DNA of 57,571 bases from assembly GCF_011947265.1 (NCBI RefSeq), contig NZ_JAATHD010000005.1:244751-302321 (forward strand). Reading direction: 5' to 3'. Position 1 is the first letter of the stretch. The number at the start of each line of letters is the position of its first letter. The notes below the pieces were generated by a model that was not told where the DNA came from, ran no database searches, and saw only the letters and a program-made list of their open reading frames with translations. This document shows positions 33,611-42,028 of the stretch, in pieces. Position numbers and translations under genes: made by a program. Origin of the DNA: Paenibacillus sp. HB172176 (GTDB taxonomy: Bacteria > Bacillota > Bacilli > Paenibacillales > Paenibacillaceae).

Positions 33611-34572
33611 ATGCCTTCCCCCCATCTGTTCGCGATTTTGTTGGCTCCCAGCACCAGCACCAGCCCGATGACGGACTTGAAGAGGCCGACCGCCGAAGCG
33701 AGACTGAAATTGAGCTGCTGAAGTCCTGTGCGGTACACCCACGTATCAAGAATATCTGCGACCGGGTAGACCTGAACATTGTAGAGAATGTAGATCTGAT
33801 CGAAGCCGGCGTCAAGCAGATGTCCCAGCTTCAGGATGAACATCAGCACAATGACGGACCTGATGCCCGGCAGCGTAATATGCCAGATCATGCGCAAACG
33901 TCCTGCTCCGTCAACACGAGCCGCCTCGTACAGGGTTGGGTCTATGCCCGCGATGGCCGCGAGATAGATGATGGCTCCCCAACCGAGGTTTTGCCACACC
34001 TCCGAGCTGACCAGAATGCTTCGGAAATAGTCGGTCGAAGTAAGAAACGGGATGGAGTCTCCACCGGATTCGACGATCCATCGATTCACCCAGCCGCCGT
34101 TCTGTGACAGCAGCGCAATCAGAATGCCGAAGATAATGACCCAGGACAGGAAATGGGGCATGTAGGTCAGCGTTTGCACGAGGGAACGAAGCCATTTGAT
34201 CCGGCATTCGTTCAGCAGAAGTGCGAACAGAATCGGCGGAATGGTTCCCCATACCAGCTTATAGACGCTGATAAGCAGCGTATTGGTCAAGAGCTGGTTG
34301 AAGTAGGGAGAGTGATAGAAGCCTTCGAAATGCTTGTACCAGGGATTCGCCCACGGACTGCTCGTGATGCCGTCGAGAATGGCGTAATCCTTGAATGCGA
34401 TCAGGACGCCATACATCGGGAAATAGCGGAATACGATGAAGTAAAGGATTCCCGGAAGCAGCATCAGATAGAACGCCCGATGCTTGAAGATCTTTTTGGC
34501 AACTGGGCCGATTTGCGCGGTCCGCGAGACCGCTGCTGCAGATTCTGGTTGATGTCCAAGCGAACCGTCCAT
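33604..34572 (-). CDS. Sugar ABC transporter permease (LplB/YteP type)
   Basis: 322 residues, six membrane helices after a soluble N-terminus of about 30 residues. Typical features: AFYLMLLPGILYFIVFRYFP, MYGVLIAFKDY, the EAA loop DPTLYEAARVDGAGRLRMI, and HITLPGIRS. First gene of the minus-strand importer operon; AGAGGTGAT lies before the ATG. It diverges from the Gfo/Idh/MocA operon across a 433-bp gap. Confidence 0.92.
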   Translation of the reverse strand: MDGSLGHQPESAAAVSRTAQIGPVAKKIFKHRAFYLMLLPGILYFIVFRYFPMYGVLIAFKDYAILDGITSSPWANPWYKHFEGFYHSPYFNQLLTNTLLISVYKLVWGTIPPILFALLLNECRIKWLRSLVQTLTYMPHFLSWVIIFGILIALLSQNGGWVNRWIVESGGDSIPFLTSTDYFRSILVSSEVWQNLGWGAIIYLAAIAGIDPTLYEAARVDGAGRLRMIWHITLPGIRSVIVLMFILKLGHLLDAGFDQIYILYNVQVYPVADILDTWVYRTGLQQLNFSLASAVGLFKSVIGLVLVLGANKIANRWGEGIW

Positions 34573-35005
34573 GCGATCACCTCTTTCTTGAATGCGTTTT
34601 CAATTGCTTGTTGCTAGTATAAGAAATTCGCATGAAGGCCATCTATACACAAAAGCCGCAATAGTGTATCAATTTCGTGGAAACACTTTTATCGGAGCTT
34701 ATTTGATGCTCAATACGATTATGAACGGGTTGTCCAGGAGCAGACAGGAGAAATTTATCATGACTCCGCTATCCTTTATTAAGGCTGCTTGCTTCCTGAT
34801 AACGGCATGGAACAGCCCAGGATGAGGTTATGGAAGCAGTAAGCCAGTGTTTATAATAGGATAAAAGATTTTAGGCAAGGAAGAAAGTAGCGCAAAGAAT
34901 TAGGCTTTTCTTTAATTAAAGACTTTAAATAGACTTTTCTTTTGAAATTCAAGGCATTAATCTAGATATATAAACCGGTAGTTTCAAGAATGGAGTGTGT
35001 AACGA
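34573..35005 (+). promoter_or_regulatory. Divergent control region between importer and oxidoreductase operons
   Basis: 433 bp without a credible gene. For the plus strand, TTGAAA (34942-34947) and GATATA (34965-34970) are 17 bp apart and lie 36 bp before the TTG start at 35006. The stretch 34900-34945 is very AT-rich (TTCTTTAATTAAAGACTTTAAATAGAC) and contains AGACTTTTCTTT (34931-34942), which recurs with one change as AGACATTTCTTT at 36055 before the next gene. A TATACT on the minus strand near 34616-34621 may serve the importer, but no matching -35 is seen. Confidence 0.5.
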
Positions 35006-36007
35006 TTGAATTTTTCTATCATCGGGTGTCAGCACGCGCATATTGGCATTTTCATGAAGGAGATGCTTGAGCTCGGGCATCATTGCGCCGGGATTTATGA
35101 AGAGGAAAATATTGCATTGGCGGAAAGTTTGGCAAACCATTATCAGGTTCCGATGATTCATGACCGTGAGCTTCTGCTGGATGAATCTATTGCAGTTGTA
35201 GGCTGTGCATCCATTAATATTGAGAAAATCGATGTGATAGAGCTTTGTGAACAGAGAGGCAAGCATGTCATGATCGATAAACCGGTTGTGACGAATCAAG
35301 CGGATTTTGAGAGGCTGAAGGCTGTTGCGCAAAGAGCGTCAATTCAGATCGGCATGCTGCTGACTGAGCGGTATCGTGCTTCAATTATGACCTTAAAGCA
35401 GATGATCGATGCTGGTGAATTAGGCGACATCGTGCATATCGGCATGAGAAAGCCGCATCGCTTAACTGCGCAGAACAGGCCCCAATGGCATTTTGACAAA
35501 AAACAAAACGGCGGTATTGCGATTGATTTGTTCATCCATGACTTTGATCTGCTCAGATGGTTAACCGGTCAAGAGGTAATAGCCATAAACGGTTATATGG
35601 CTAAAAACATTTTGCCGGAATATCCAACCTTCTATGATGTTGCCAGCATGAATGTTTGCATGGGCAATAACATTATGGCAAATCTTTACGCAGACTGGTA
35701 TAACCCTGAGATGAGCTGGACTTGGGGAGATTGCAGAATTTTTGTAACAGGAACCAAAGGCATGGCGGAGATCAGGCTTGAAGGCGATCCGTTTGTCTCC
35801 AAGGAAGAGTGTCTGCTTAAGGTTACACATGAGCAGGAAATAAAGCGGGTTGTTCTTGAACAGCCATCGGCGACAGTAACGGAGGACTTCCTGAATCGAA
35901 TCCAAGGTCATCCTTCTTTTGTGACAATGGGAGATATCATGGCGGCCACGGAAGCGACGCTTACGGCAGATCGCAACGCATTAATCGTTAATAAGTTCAC
36001 ATCGTAA
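35006..36007 (+). CDS. Gfo/Idh/MocA-type oxidoreductase with atypical nucleotide loop
   Basis: 333 residues from TTG 35006 (GGAG 10 nt upstream). Rossmann N-terminus, but the usual GxGxxG loop reads IIGCQHAHIGIF. The EKP motif appears as IDKPVV near residue 95. The C-terminal half has the alpha/beta dimer domain with GGIAIDLFIHDFDLLRWLTG, where the His/Asp are the expected catalytic region. It should be an NAD(P)-dependent sugar dehydrogenase or isomerase; the substrate is unknown. First of three oxidoreductase genes in a row, divergent from an importer, so it likely handles imported sugars. Confidence 0.85.
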   Translation: MNFSIIGCQHAHIGIFMKEMLELGHHCAGIYEEENIALAESLANHYQVPMIHDRELLLDESIAVVGCASINIEKIDVIELCEQRGKHVMIDKPVVTNQADFERLKAVAQRASIQIGMLLTERYRASIMTLKQMIDAGELGDIVHIGMRKPHRLTAQNRPQWHFDKKQNGGIAIDLFIHDFDLLRWLTGQEVIAINGYMAKNILPEYPTFYDVASMNVCMGNNIMANLYADWYNPEMSWTWGDCRIFVTGTKGMAEIRLEGDPFVSKEECLLKVTHEQEIKRVVLEQPSATVTEDFLNRIQGHPSFVTMGDIMAATEATLTADRNALIVNKFTS

Positions 36008-36097
36008 TGCGAGATTCATTCTTTTCATCTGGAGTTCATTAAAAGACTATAAAAAGACATTTCTTTAATTTATTAAACATATTTAGGAGGAACTCTT

Positions 36098-37006
36098 ATG
36101 AACACAAAACATTTGAACATTGGCATGATTGGTCTGGATACTTCGCATTGCGAGGCTTTTACCAAATTATTGAATGATTCATCACATCCTTATCATGTAG
36201 AAGGAGGAAGGGTGATCTCCGCTTATCCGGGGGGCTCAGAGGATTTTGAATTAAGCATTAATCGAGTTGACCAAATTACAGATACTTTAAAAGAGCAATA
36301 TGGCATTATCATACGAGATTCAATTCGTGCTGTTGCGGAAGAGAGTGATGCCATTCTGCTAACCTCGGTCGATGGACGGGTACATCTGGAGCAATTCGAG
36401 AACATCGTGAGTCTTGGAAAACCCGTTTTTATAGACAAACCATTCGCAGTTCGGAGCGACCATGCACGCAAGATGTTCGAGCTTGCTGAGAAGCATCAAA
36501 CTCCGTTGATGAGTGCATCTTCTCTCCGTTTCTCTGTCGAATTGGATGAAGCTTTAGCGGATGCGGAGGAAGGTTCAATTATTGGTGTAGACAGCTTTGG
36601 CCCTATGAATATTCAGGAAACGCAAGGCGGCTTATTCTGGTATGGCATTCATTCTGCAGAAATGCTTTTCCGGGCAATGGGCAAAGGCTGCGTAGAGGTG
36701 CAAGCCACTACGAATGAAGCTTATGAGATGGTGGTAGGCGTATGGGAAGATGGAAGAATTGGCACTCTACGCGGTAATCGTAAGGGCAATTCGCTGTTCG
36801 GGGTTACCATCCACAGAGAGGGAGGAACGCAGTTCGTTAACGCTAGCAAGCATCCGAAGCCGAACTATGCAGGACTGCTCGAATGCGCCATTCCATTCTT
36901 CCAAAACGGCGAGGCCAGCATTAATCCGCAGGAAACGATTGAGATTATTCGATTCCTCGAAGCGGCGAATGAAAGCCGCGAAACCGGAAAAGCTGTGAAG
37001 CTGTAG
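36098..37006 (+). CDS. Gfo/Idh/MocA-type oxidoreductase (GLDTSH subtype)
   Basis: 302 residues. N-terminal Rossmann fold with IGMIGLDTSHCEAF in place of the usual glycine-rich loop, and IDKPFAV as the EKP motif. The C-terminal part is short (QGGLFWYGIHSAEMLFRAMG). AGGAGG lies 8 nt before the ATG. It is shorter than the other two and probably works in the same pathway. An AT-rich segment before it resembles the upstream region of the gene at 35006, so it may have its own promoter. Confidence 0.85.
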   Translation: MNTKHLNIGMIGLDTSHCEAFTKLLNDSSHPYHVEGGRVISAYPGGSEDFELSINRVDQITDTLKEQYGIIIRDSIRAVAEESDAILLTSVDGRVHLEQFENIVSLGKPVFIDKPFAVRSDHARKMFELAEKHQTPLMSASSLRFSVELDEALADAEEGSIIGVDSFGPMNIQETQGGLFWYGIHSAEMLFRAMGKGCVEVQATTNEAYEMVVGVWEDGRIGTLRGNRKGNSLFGVTIHREGGTQFVNASKHPKPNYAGLLECAIPFFQNGEASINPQETIEIIRFLEAANESRETGKAVKL

Positions 37007-37062
37007 AGCTTGCCTGCACTGGTTCAGAGATACAAATAAATCATGAGCAAGGAGAAACGGAA

Positions 37063-38064
37063 ATGTTTAAAAAAGCTCGCTTTGGAGTTTTAGGCTGCGG
37101 TAATATATCCAAAATTCATATTCAAGGCATTATGAATACAGAGGAAGCTGAATTGGCTGCCGTCTGTGATACAAATAAAGAAAACTTAAAGGAGTATGTC
37201 GAAACCTATGGTGTGCGGGCCTTCAATGATTATTCGGAGATGCTCAAACAGGATGATATCGATGTCATTTGTATATGTACGCCAAGCGGCTTGCATCCCC
37301 TGCAGACGATTATGGCAGCGGAAGCGAAGAAGCATGTCATCTGTGAAAAACCGCTGTCGTTCGATGTATCGGATATCGATCGAATGATTGAAAGCTGTAA
37401 GGATAATGGTGTATTGCTTGCTGCTATTTTCCCTTGGAGAATGTCCCCGGTTATGCAATACGTGAAATGCTTTATCGATGAAGGCGGATTAGGCAAGTTA
37501 AGTCTGTGCTCCGCGCATATCAAGCCTTTCCGCGCTCAAGAATATTATGACAGCGCAAGTTGGAGAGGCACCTGGGCCATGGATGGCGGCGGTGTGCTAA
37601 TGAACCAGGGGATTCATACCATTGATTTGCTTCAGTGGTTTGCCGGCCCTGCTGCTTCCCTCTATGCCAAATGCGACAATGTTCTGCGCGACATCGAGGT
37701 GGAGGATACGGCAGTGACTGTGCTCCATTTCAAGAATGGAGCGATGGGCGTCATCGAAGCTTCTACGACTGCTTATAAGACACCGGATACTCTTCATTTG
37801 CACGGGGAAAAGGGGACAATCGTGCTTACTGCAGGGGAGATCACAAATCTTAGTCTAATCGATCAAGAAGAAGTTGAGATTCCTGCATTTGAACCATTTA
37901 ATGTCATTCCCGACGGACATCGCATGCAGATTCGTAATATGGCGCTTGCTGTATTGGAAGGCATGCCAATTGAAGTCACAGGGGAAGACGGGAGGCATGG
38001 ACTGGAGATTATACTCGGAACCTACGAATCTGAGCGAACGAAGCAGGAAGTGCAATTGACATGA
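37063..38064 (+). CDS. Gfo/Idh/MocA-type oxidoreductase (canonical)
   Basis: 333 residues. Canonical cofactor loop FGVLGCGNISKIHI, CEKPLSFDVSDID with the catalytic-region Lys, and GGGVLMNQGIHTIDLLQWFAG with the conserved His and Asp. It resembles inositol- and glucose-6-phosphate-type dehydrogenases of the family. Ribosome site AAGGAGAAACGG before the ATG. Last of the three-gene run; a hairpin overlaps its stop codon. Confidence 0.92.
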   Translation: MFKKARFGVLGCGNISKIHIQGIMNTEEAELAAVCDTNKENLKEYVETYGVRAFNDYSEMLKQDDIDVICICTPSGLHPLQTIMAAEAKKHVICEKPLSFDVSDIDRMIESCKDNGVLLAAIFPWRMSPVMQYVKCFIDEGGLGKLSLCSAHIKPFRAQEYYDSASWRGTWAMDGGGVLMNQGIHTIDLLQWFAGPAASLYAKCDNVLRDIEVEDTAVTVLHFKNGAMGVIEASTTAYKTPDTLHLHGEKGTIVLTAGEITNLSLIDQEEVEIPAFEPFNVIPDGHRMQIRNMALAVLEGMPIEVTGEDGRHGLEIILGTYESERTKQEVQLT

Positions 38065-38082
38065 ACCAGGGTCCTGCTTTTT
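38041..38082 (+). terminator. Terminator overlapping the end of the oxidoreductase operon
   Basis: AAGCAGGA (38041-38048) pairs with TCCTGCTT (38072-38079), then T-rich. The 23-nt loop contains the stop codon. A second hairpin, CGGCTG (38098-38103) with CAGCCG (38130-38135), followed by TCTTTTATT, may back it up. Confidence 0.5.
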
Positions 38083-38267
38083 AGGCTCTTTATATCGCGG
38101 CTGTTCCAAACGTCATCATTGACAGGGGGCAGCCGTCTTTTATTCGCAGAAGATACTCAGGAGCTCCAGGCCCTCTTTTGAAGCTTGCGCTTATCGCTAT
38201 ATCTTTGTTTGCAGCCGAACACCAATAAGAAAGAAGAAAGAAGAAAGGCTGCATACTCGCTAATTAA

Positions 38268-40079
38268 TTAATTTCGTGGAAACGTCAATCTTACGATTGT
38301 TCCTGTGCCCTGGAGACTGCGGATGCGCAACCCGTAACGATCGCCGTAATGAATGCGGATGCGGTCATGGACATTCTGAAGGCCGATGCCGGTAAAGCTG
38401 TAGCGACCTGAAGAGGAAGCGTTTTTAGTTTCCTCGCCGTTTTCCGGTTCAGGATTTGAATCATCTTCTTGCTCGGAATTGCTTCTTACTATTTTTGCTT
38501 TGTAGGGAGCCATGCCGACGCCGTCGTCCCTCACGTACAATCTGACGATGCCCTTGTCCATCGAACCTCTTACGCAGATCGTTCCGCCCTCCTTGGGAGC
38601 AATGCCGTGGAACAGCGCATTTTCGACGAGCGGCTGCAACGACAGCTTCAGCATCTTCTGATCGAGCAAGGCAGGGTCGACTTCGACGCGATAACGATAG
38701 CTTCCGCCATAACGTATTTGCTGAATATGCATATACATCGAGAGTCCGTCCAGCTCCTCCTGCAGCGTTACATATTCCGAATGCTTGTCGAAGCTGAACG
38801 AAAGCAGACGAATCAAGGCGCGGATCGTTTCGCGCACCTCGTCAATGCGCTGCTGTCTGGCGAGCGAGCTGACGCAGGCCAGCGTATTATACAAGAAATG
38901 GGGAGAAATTTGGCTGCGAAGCATCTTCAACTCGAATTCCTTCTTCCGCTCCTCGGCCAGTCGCGTCTTCTGCAGAAGCTGCTGAATGCGCTCAAGCATC
39001 GCACGATAGCTTCGGGACAACCTGCCAATCTCATCCTTGCGGTCCTCGAATAGTCTTGGGATAACCTCTACGTTCTCCACCATATCCATCTTGTGCACCA
39101 GTCTTCGGATGGGGCGCGTGAGCAGACGGCTGAGCATGAAGGCGCTAATGAGCAAGACGATTGTCCAGACCAGCGTCGCTACGCGAAAGCTTGTATTGAG
39201 CTGATGCAGGCTCTGATAGAGATAATCCTCTTCGATAAAAGCGATCAGCGACCAGCCAAGGCGGTTGGTCGAGGTCTTCACGGCCATTAGCTTCTCGCTT
39301 CTGCCCTTGATTTCACTTGTTCCTGTCTGAAGCTCCATTAGCGAGGAGCGGAAATCATCCGTAAGAATGGGCGGATAGACTCCGGCCTGGGTCGGCAGCA
39401 GTTTGTCGCCGGATTCAAGCCGGTTAATCATATTGCCGTCTCTGGTCAGAATCGCGAAGGACTGATAAATCATCGGCGATATGCTTGTCGTCAAGAAGTC
39501 CAGATTCACCTCGGCTACAACGACGCCGGGGTATTGCCCCGCCCCGTTCTTGCCTTCGCCTGACATGGGCAGCACATAGGCCAGCGTGCGTCCCGACAAG
39601 GGGGACACATAGGGCTCGCTGACGTTCAGCGCTCCGTAATTATCGAGCGCAAGCTCATATAGACGAGGAAGCTCGGGATTGCCAAGAATGTCGTAATAGA
39701 CCTGGGAGCTGGATATGACGCTGCCGTCGCTGCGGATCATATAGAGCGTTCTTGCTATGGAGGAGCTTTTGCTTGCATACTGGCGAAGCGTGTCGATTGC
39801 GAGTTGCTCGTTCTCAGGCTTCAGCAGATCCAGACGGTTTTCCAGCAGCAATACGATATTCTCGATGTTGTCCAGGCTGGCATCGATGAATTGATTGGTT
39901 CGGGCCGCGAGCAGCTCGGCGTCACCCGTCTTCTGCGAGCGCAGCACATGCTCCGCTTTCCCGAGATTCATCCAGGCCAGGAGCAGGAACAGCCCAAGCG
40001 TGACGAAGAACAAGAACAGGAAATGCTTGGTGGCAATGCTTGAATGTCGGATTCGATTGAATATCGACTCTCTTTCCAT
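38268..40079 (-). CDS. YesM-type sensor histidine kinase
   Basis: About 603 residues from ATG 40079; an in-frame GTG at 40109 is possible. N-terminal helix (ATKHFLFLFFVTLGLFLLLA), extracellular dCache-like domain (about 40-290; SSSQVYYDILGNPELPRLY), second helix (about 292-315), HAMP, HisK domain with RSQISPHFLYNTL, HATPase with LQPLVENALFHG and DDGVGMAP, plus an acidic low-complexity insert (SNSEQEDDSNPEPENGEE). The second gene of a minus-strand pair, 67 bp after the YesN-type regulator. It senses extracellular sugar or solute-bound receptor, by analogy with the family. Confidence 0.9.
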   Translation of the reverse strand: MERESIFNRIRHSSIATKHFLFLFFVTLGLFLLLAWMNLGKAEHVLRSQKTGDAELLAARTNQFIDASLDNIENIVLLLENRLDLLKPENEQLAIDTLRQYASKSSSIARTLYMIRSDGSVISSSQVYYDILGNPELPRLYELALDNYGALNVSEPYVSPLSGRTLAYVLPMSGEGKNGAGQYPGVVVAEVNLDFLTTSISPMIYQSFAILTRDGNMINRLESGDKLLPTQAGVYPPILTDDFRSSLMELQTGTSEIKGRSEKLMAVKTSTNRLGWSLIAFIEEDYLYQSLHQLNTSFRVATLVWTIVLLISAFMLSRLLTRPIRRLVHKMDMVENVEVIPRLFEDRKDEIGRLSRSYRAMLERIQQLLQKTRLAEERKKEFELKMLRSQISPHFLYNTLACVSSLARQQRIDEVRETIRALIRLLSFSFDKHSEYVTLQEELDGLSMYMHIQQIRYGGSYRYRVEVDPALLDQKMLKLSLQPLVENALFHGIAPKEGGTICVRGSMDKGIVRLYVRDDGVGMAPYKAKIVRSNSEQEDDSNPEPENGEETKNASSSGRYSFTGIGLQNVHDRIRIHYGDRYGLRIRSLQGTGTIVRLTFPRN

Positions 40080-40146
40080 GAGGAGATCAGTCCTTCCTTC
40101 CGGTATCACGCTTACAGTGAGTGTTCGTATCTCTTACTCTTATAGA

Positions 40147-41736
40147 TCAACGCTTGAATGATGTGGGAGACACTCCCGTCCAATTGCGGAACATGACGGA
40201 GAAATAACGATAGCTCGGAATTCCGACCTCCGCAGCGATTTCGTACACACGCTTATTGGTATGAGTCAGCAGTTCGATCGCTTTCTCCATGCGAAGCCGC
40301 GTCATATAATGGTTCATCGACTCGCCCGTCTCCTCCTTGAACAGACGGCTTATATAGTGGGGGCTTAGGCCGACATGTTCCGCTACGTGGGACAGGGAGA
40401 ATGGGGAGCCGAGATTCGCGTTCATCCATTGAATCGCTTCCTTGATTTCGAGCCTCATACGCGGGAGATCCTCGTCATTCATAATAGCCTTGGAGAGCGC
40501 TTCGCACAGATCGTCCAGCGTGCGCGCGGCAATAAGCTTCAAGGCGTCTCCCGGTTCGGAGGCGGCGGCATTAAGGCCGCTCTGATAGGCAAGCAGCCAT
40601 TGCAGTGCCCATTCCTTTAATTGACGCGGCTTGATGCGTCTATCCAGGCACCATTTCCGAAAGCCTCCATTGATTGCATCAGCCAATAGTTCGCCTTCAT
40701 CTGTTGCCGGCGCGCGCAGCAGCTCTCCCGCTTCGAGCGACATTCTCTTCGACAGCTCGTTAAGAGGAAGCAAGTGTCCGGCAGTAATGGTCGACAGCTT
40801 GCTCCAATCATAGAAGAACGCTTCTTCCCAAGCGGAGAGAGCTTTCAACTCAAAAACGCCGGCATTCGGCTCGAATGTCGCGCCCAGCATCGCCTTGACG
40901 AAGCTTCCTTTCTCCTCTTTGCTTTCCGGCAGGAGCTGCAATCGCCACTGTTCCATAATCTCTCCAAGCTTGGCAGCTAATTCGCGTTCCCCCATTGATT
41001 CAAGCTCGGCAAAGAGCAGCACGCAGCGGCCAGGACCAGTCATGGCCCATGCGGCTAATCCGGCCTCTGCCTCCAATCTTGCGAGAGCTACGCGCAGCGA
41101 ATGCGGCAGCGACGTCGCATCCTCGCCCGGAAGCTCATCATCCCCTTCCTGATCGGAAATCTCCGACCATAGGAGCTGGCCCATTCGATAAAGCTTTGCC
41201 TCCCCCGGAAAGATCGTCTCATTCTCTTCGAATAAGGAACTCGCGGCTCCGTTCAGCAGGCGATGCAGCCGATTAGCCAGGAGGAAGCGGCTTCGTTCCT
41301 TCTCCGTCAGCAAACGTTCCCGGTCGCGGCTTATCGCTTGGCGCGCTTTGCCCAGCGCCTGCTCGAGCTCCGTATCGTCCAGCGTTGCCTTCAGCAGATA
41401 TTCCAGCGCTCCGAGTCGCAGCGCCTCGCGGGCATAATGAAATTCATGATGGCAGGTCAGCAGTATGATCTGGGTCGCAGGAAGCGCGGAACGAAGCTGC
41501 CGCACGAGCTCGAGCCCGTCCATGATGGGCATTGTTATATCGGTTACGACAATGTCGGGCTGCAGACGCTTGCATCGTTGAAAAGCTTGTTCGCCGTTTG
41601 CGGCTTCGCCCACCAATGTCATATTCCATCTCTCCCAAGGAAAAGAGCGCAGCTCGTCGAGCAAAGGCAGTTCGTCGTCGACGACAAACACAGTTAAGTT
41701 CATCGGAAAAGGTGTCGCTTTCAAGGACATTTCCAT
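40147..41736 (-). CDS. YesN-type response regulator with AraC output
   Basis: 529 residues. Receiver domain with VVDDE and phosphoacceptor Asp66 (VVTDITMPIMDG), a long middle region, and a C-terminal AraC pair of helix-turn-helix motifs (SLSHVAEHVGLSPHYISRLF; VYEIAAEVGIPSYRYFSVMF). Start at ATG 41736 because AGGAGG lies 11 nt upstream; the Met before NLTVFVVDDE has no site. A minus-strand TATAAT is at 41842-41837. Probably controls the importer and sugar genes nearby. Confidence 0.9.
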   Translation of the reverse strand: MEMSLKATPFPMNLTVFVVDDELPLLDELRSFPWERWNMTLVGEAANGEQAFQRCKRLQPDIVVTDITMPIMDGLELVRQLRSALPATQIILLTCHHEFHYAREALRLGALEYLLKATLDDTELEQALGKARQAISRDRERLLTEKERSRFLLANRLHRLLNGAASSLFEENETIFPGEAKLYRMGQLLWSEISDQEGDDELPGEDATSLPHSLRVALARLEAEAGLAAWAMTGPGRCVLLFAELESMGERELAAKLGEIMEQWRLQLLPESKEEKGSFVKAMLGATFEPNAGVFELKALSAWEEAFFYDWSKLSTITAGHLLPLNELSKRMSLEAGELLRAPATDEGELLADAINGGFRKWCLDRRIKPRQLKEWALQWLLAYQSGLNAAASEPGDALKLIAARTLDDLCEALSKAIMNDEDLPRMRLEIKEAIQWMNANLGSPFSLSHVAEHVGLSPHYISRLFKEETGESMNHYMTRLRMEKAIELLTHTNKRVYEIAAEVGIPSYRYFSVMFRNWTGVSPTSFKR

Positions 41737-41970
41737 AATAGGCAATACCTCCTGTTGGACTATGAATTTCAATCTCGGGTAAGCGGTTGCAACAATGCCG
41801 CCGAATTCCCACTCAAGGCGGCCTTGGTAATCGTATATTATAACATTGCGATAAACCTTCGAATATACAGCAGATGGTGGAAACTGTTCGAATTTCGTAA
41901 GAGAGTCGTCGAATCAAATCAGGTTTATCCATTAATTATTGGATACCGCTTCTTTTCTCTAGGTGTGAGT

Positions 41971-42005
41971 TAGTTATGATATAGTAGCACCATAACTATA
42001 CTACT
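41971..42005 (+). promoter_or_regulatory. Nested inverted repeats over the promoter of the AraC membrane regulator
   Basis: TAGTTATG (41971-41978) pairs perfectly with CATAACTA (41991-41998), and AGTAG (41983-41987) with CTACT (42001-42005). The TATACT at 41997-42002 is a probable -10. Position, 24 nt before the ATG, fits autoregulation by the encoded AraC protein or another dimeric factor. Confidence 0.5.
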
Positions 42006-42028
42006 TAACTTGCCAGGGGAGCTATCCT

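Noticed and set aside
34592..34825. 77-codon frame in the divergent control region
   Set aside because: Start is not preceded by a ribosome site, codon use is unlike neighbours and the translation resembles nothing known; treated as intergenic.
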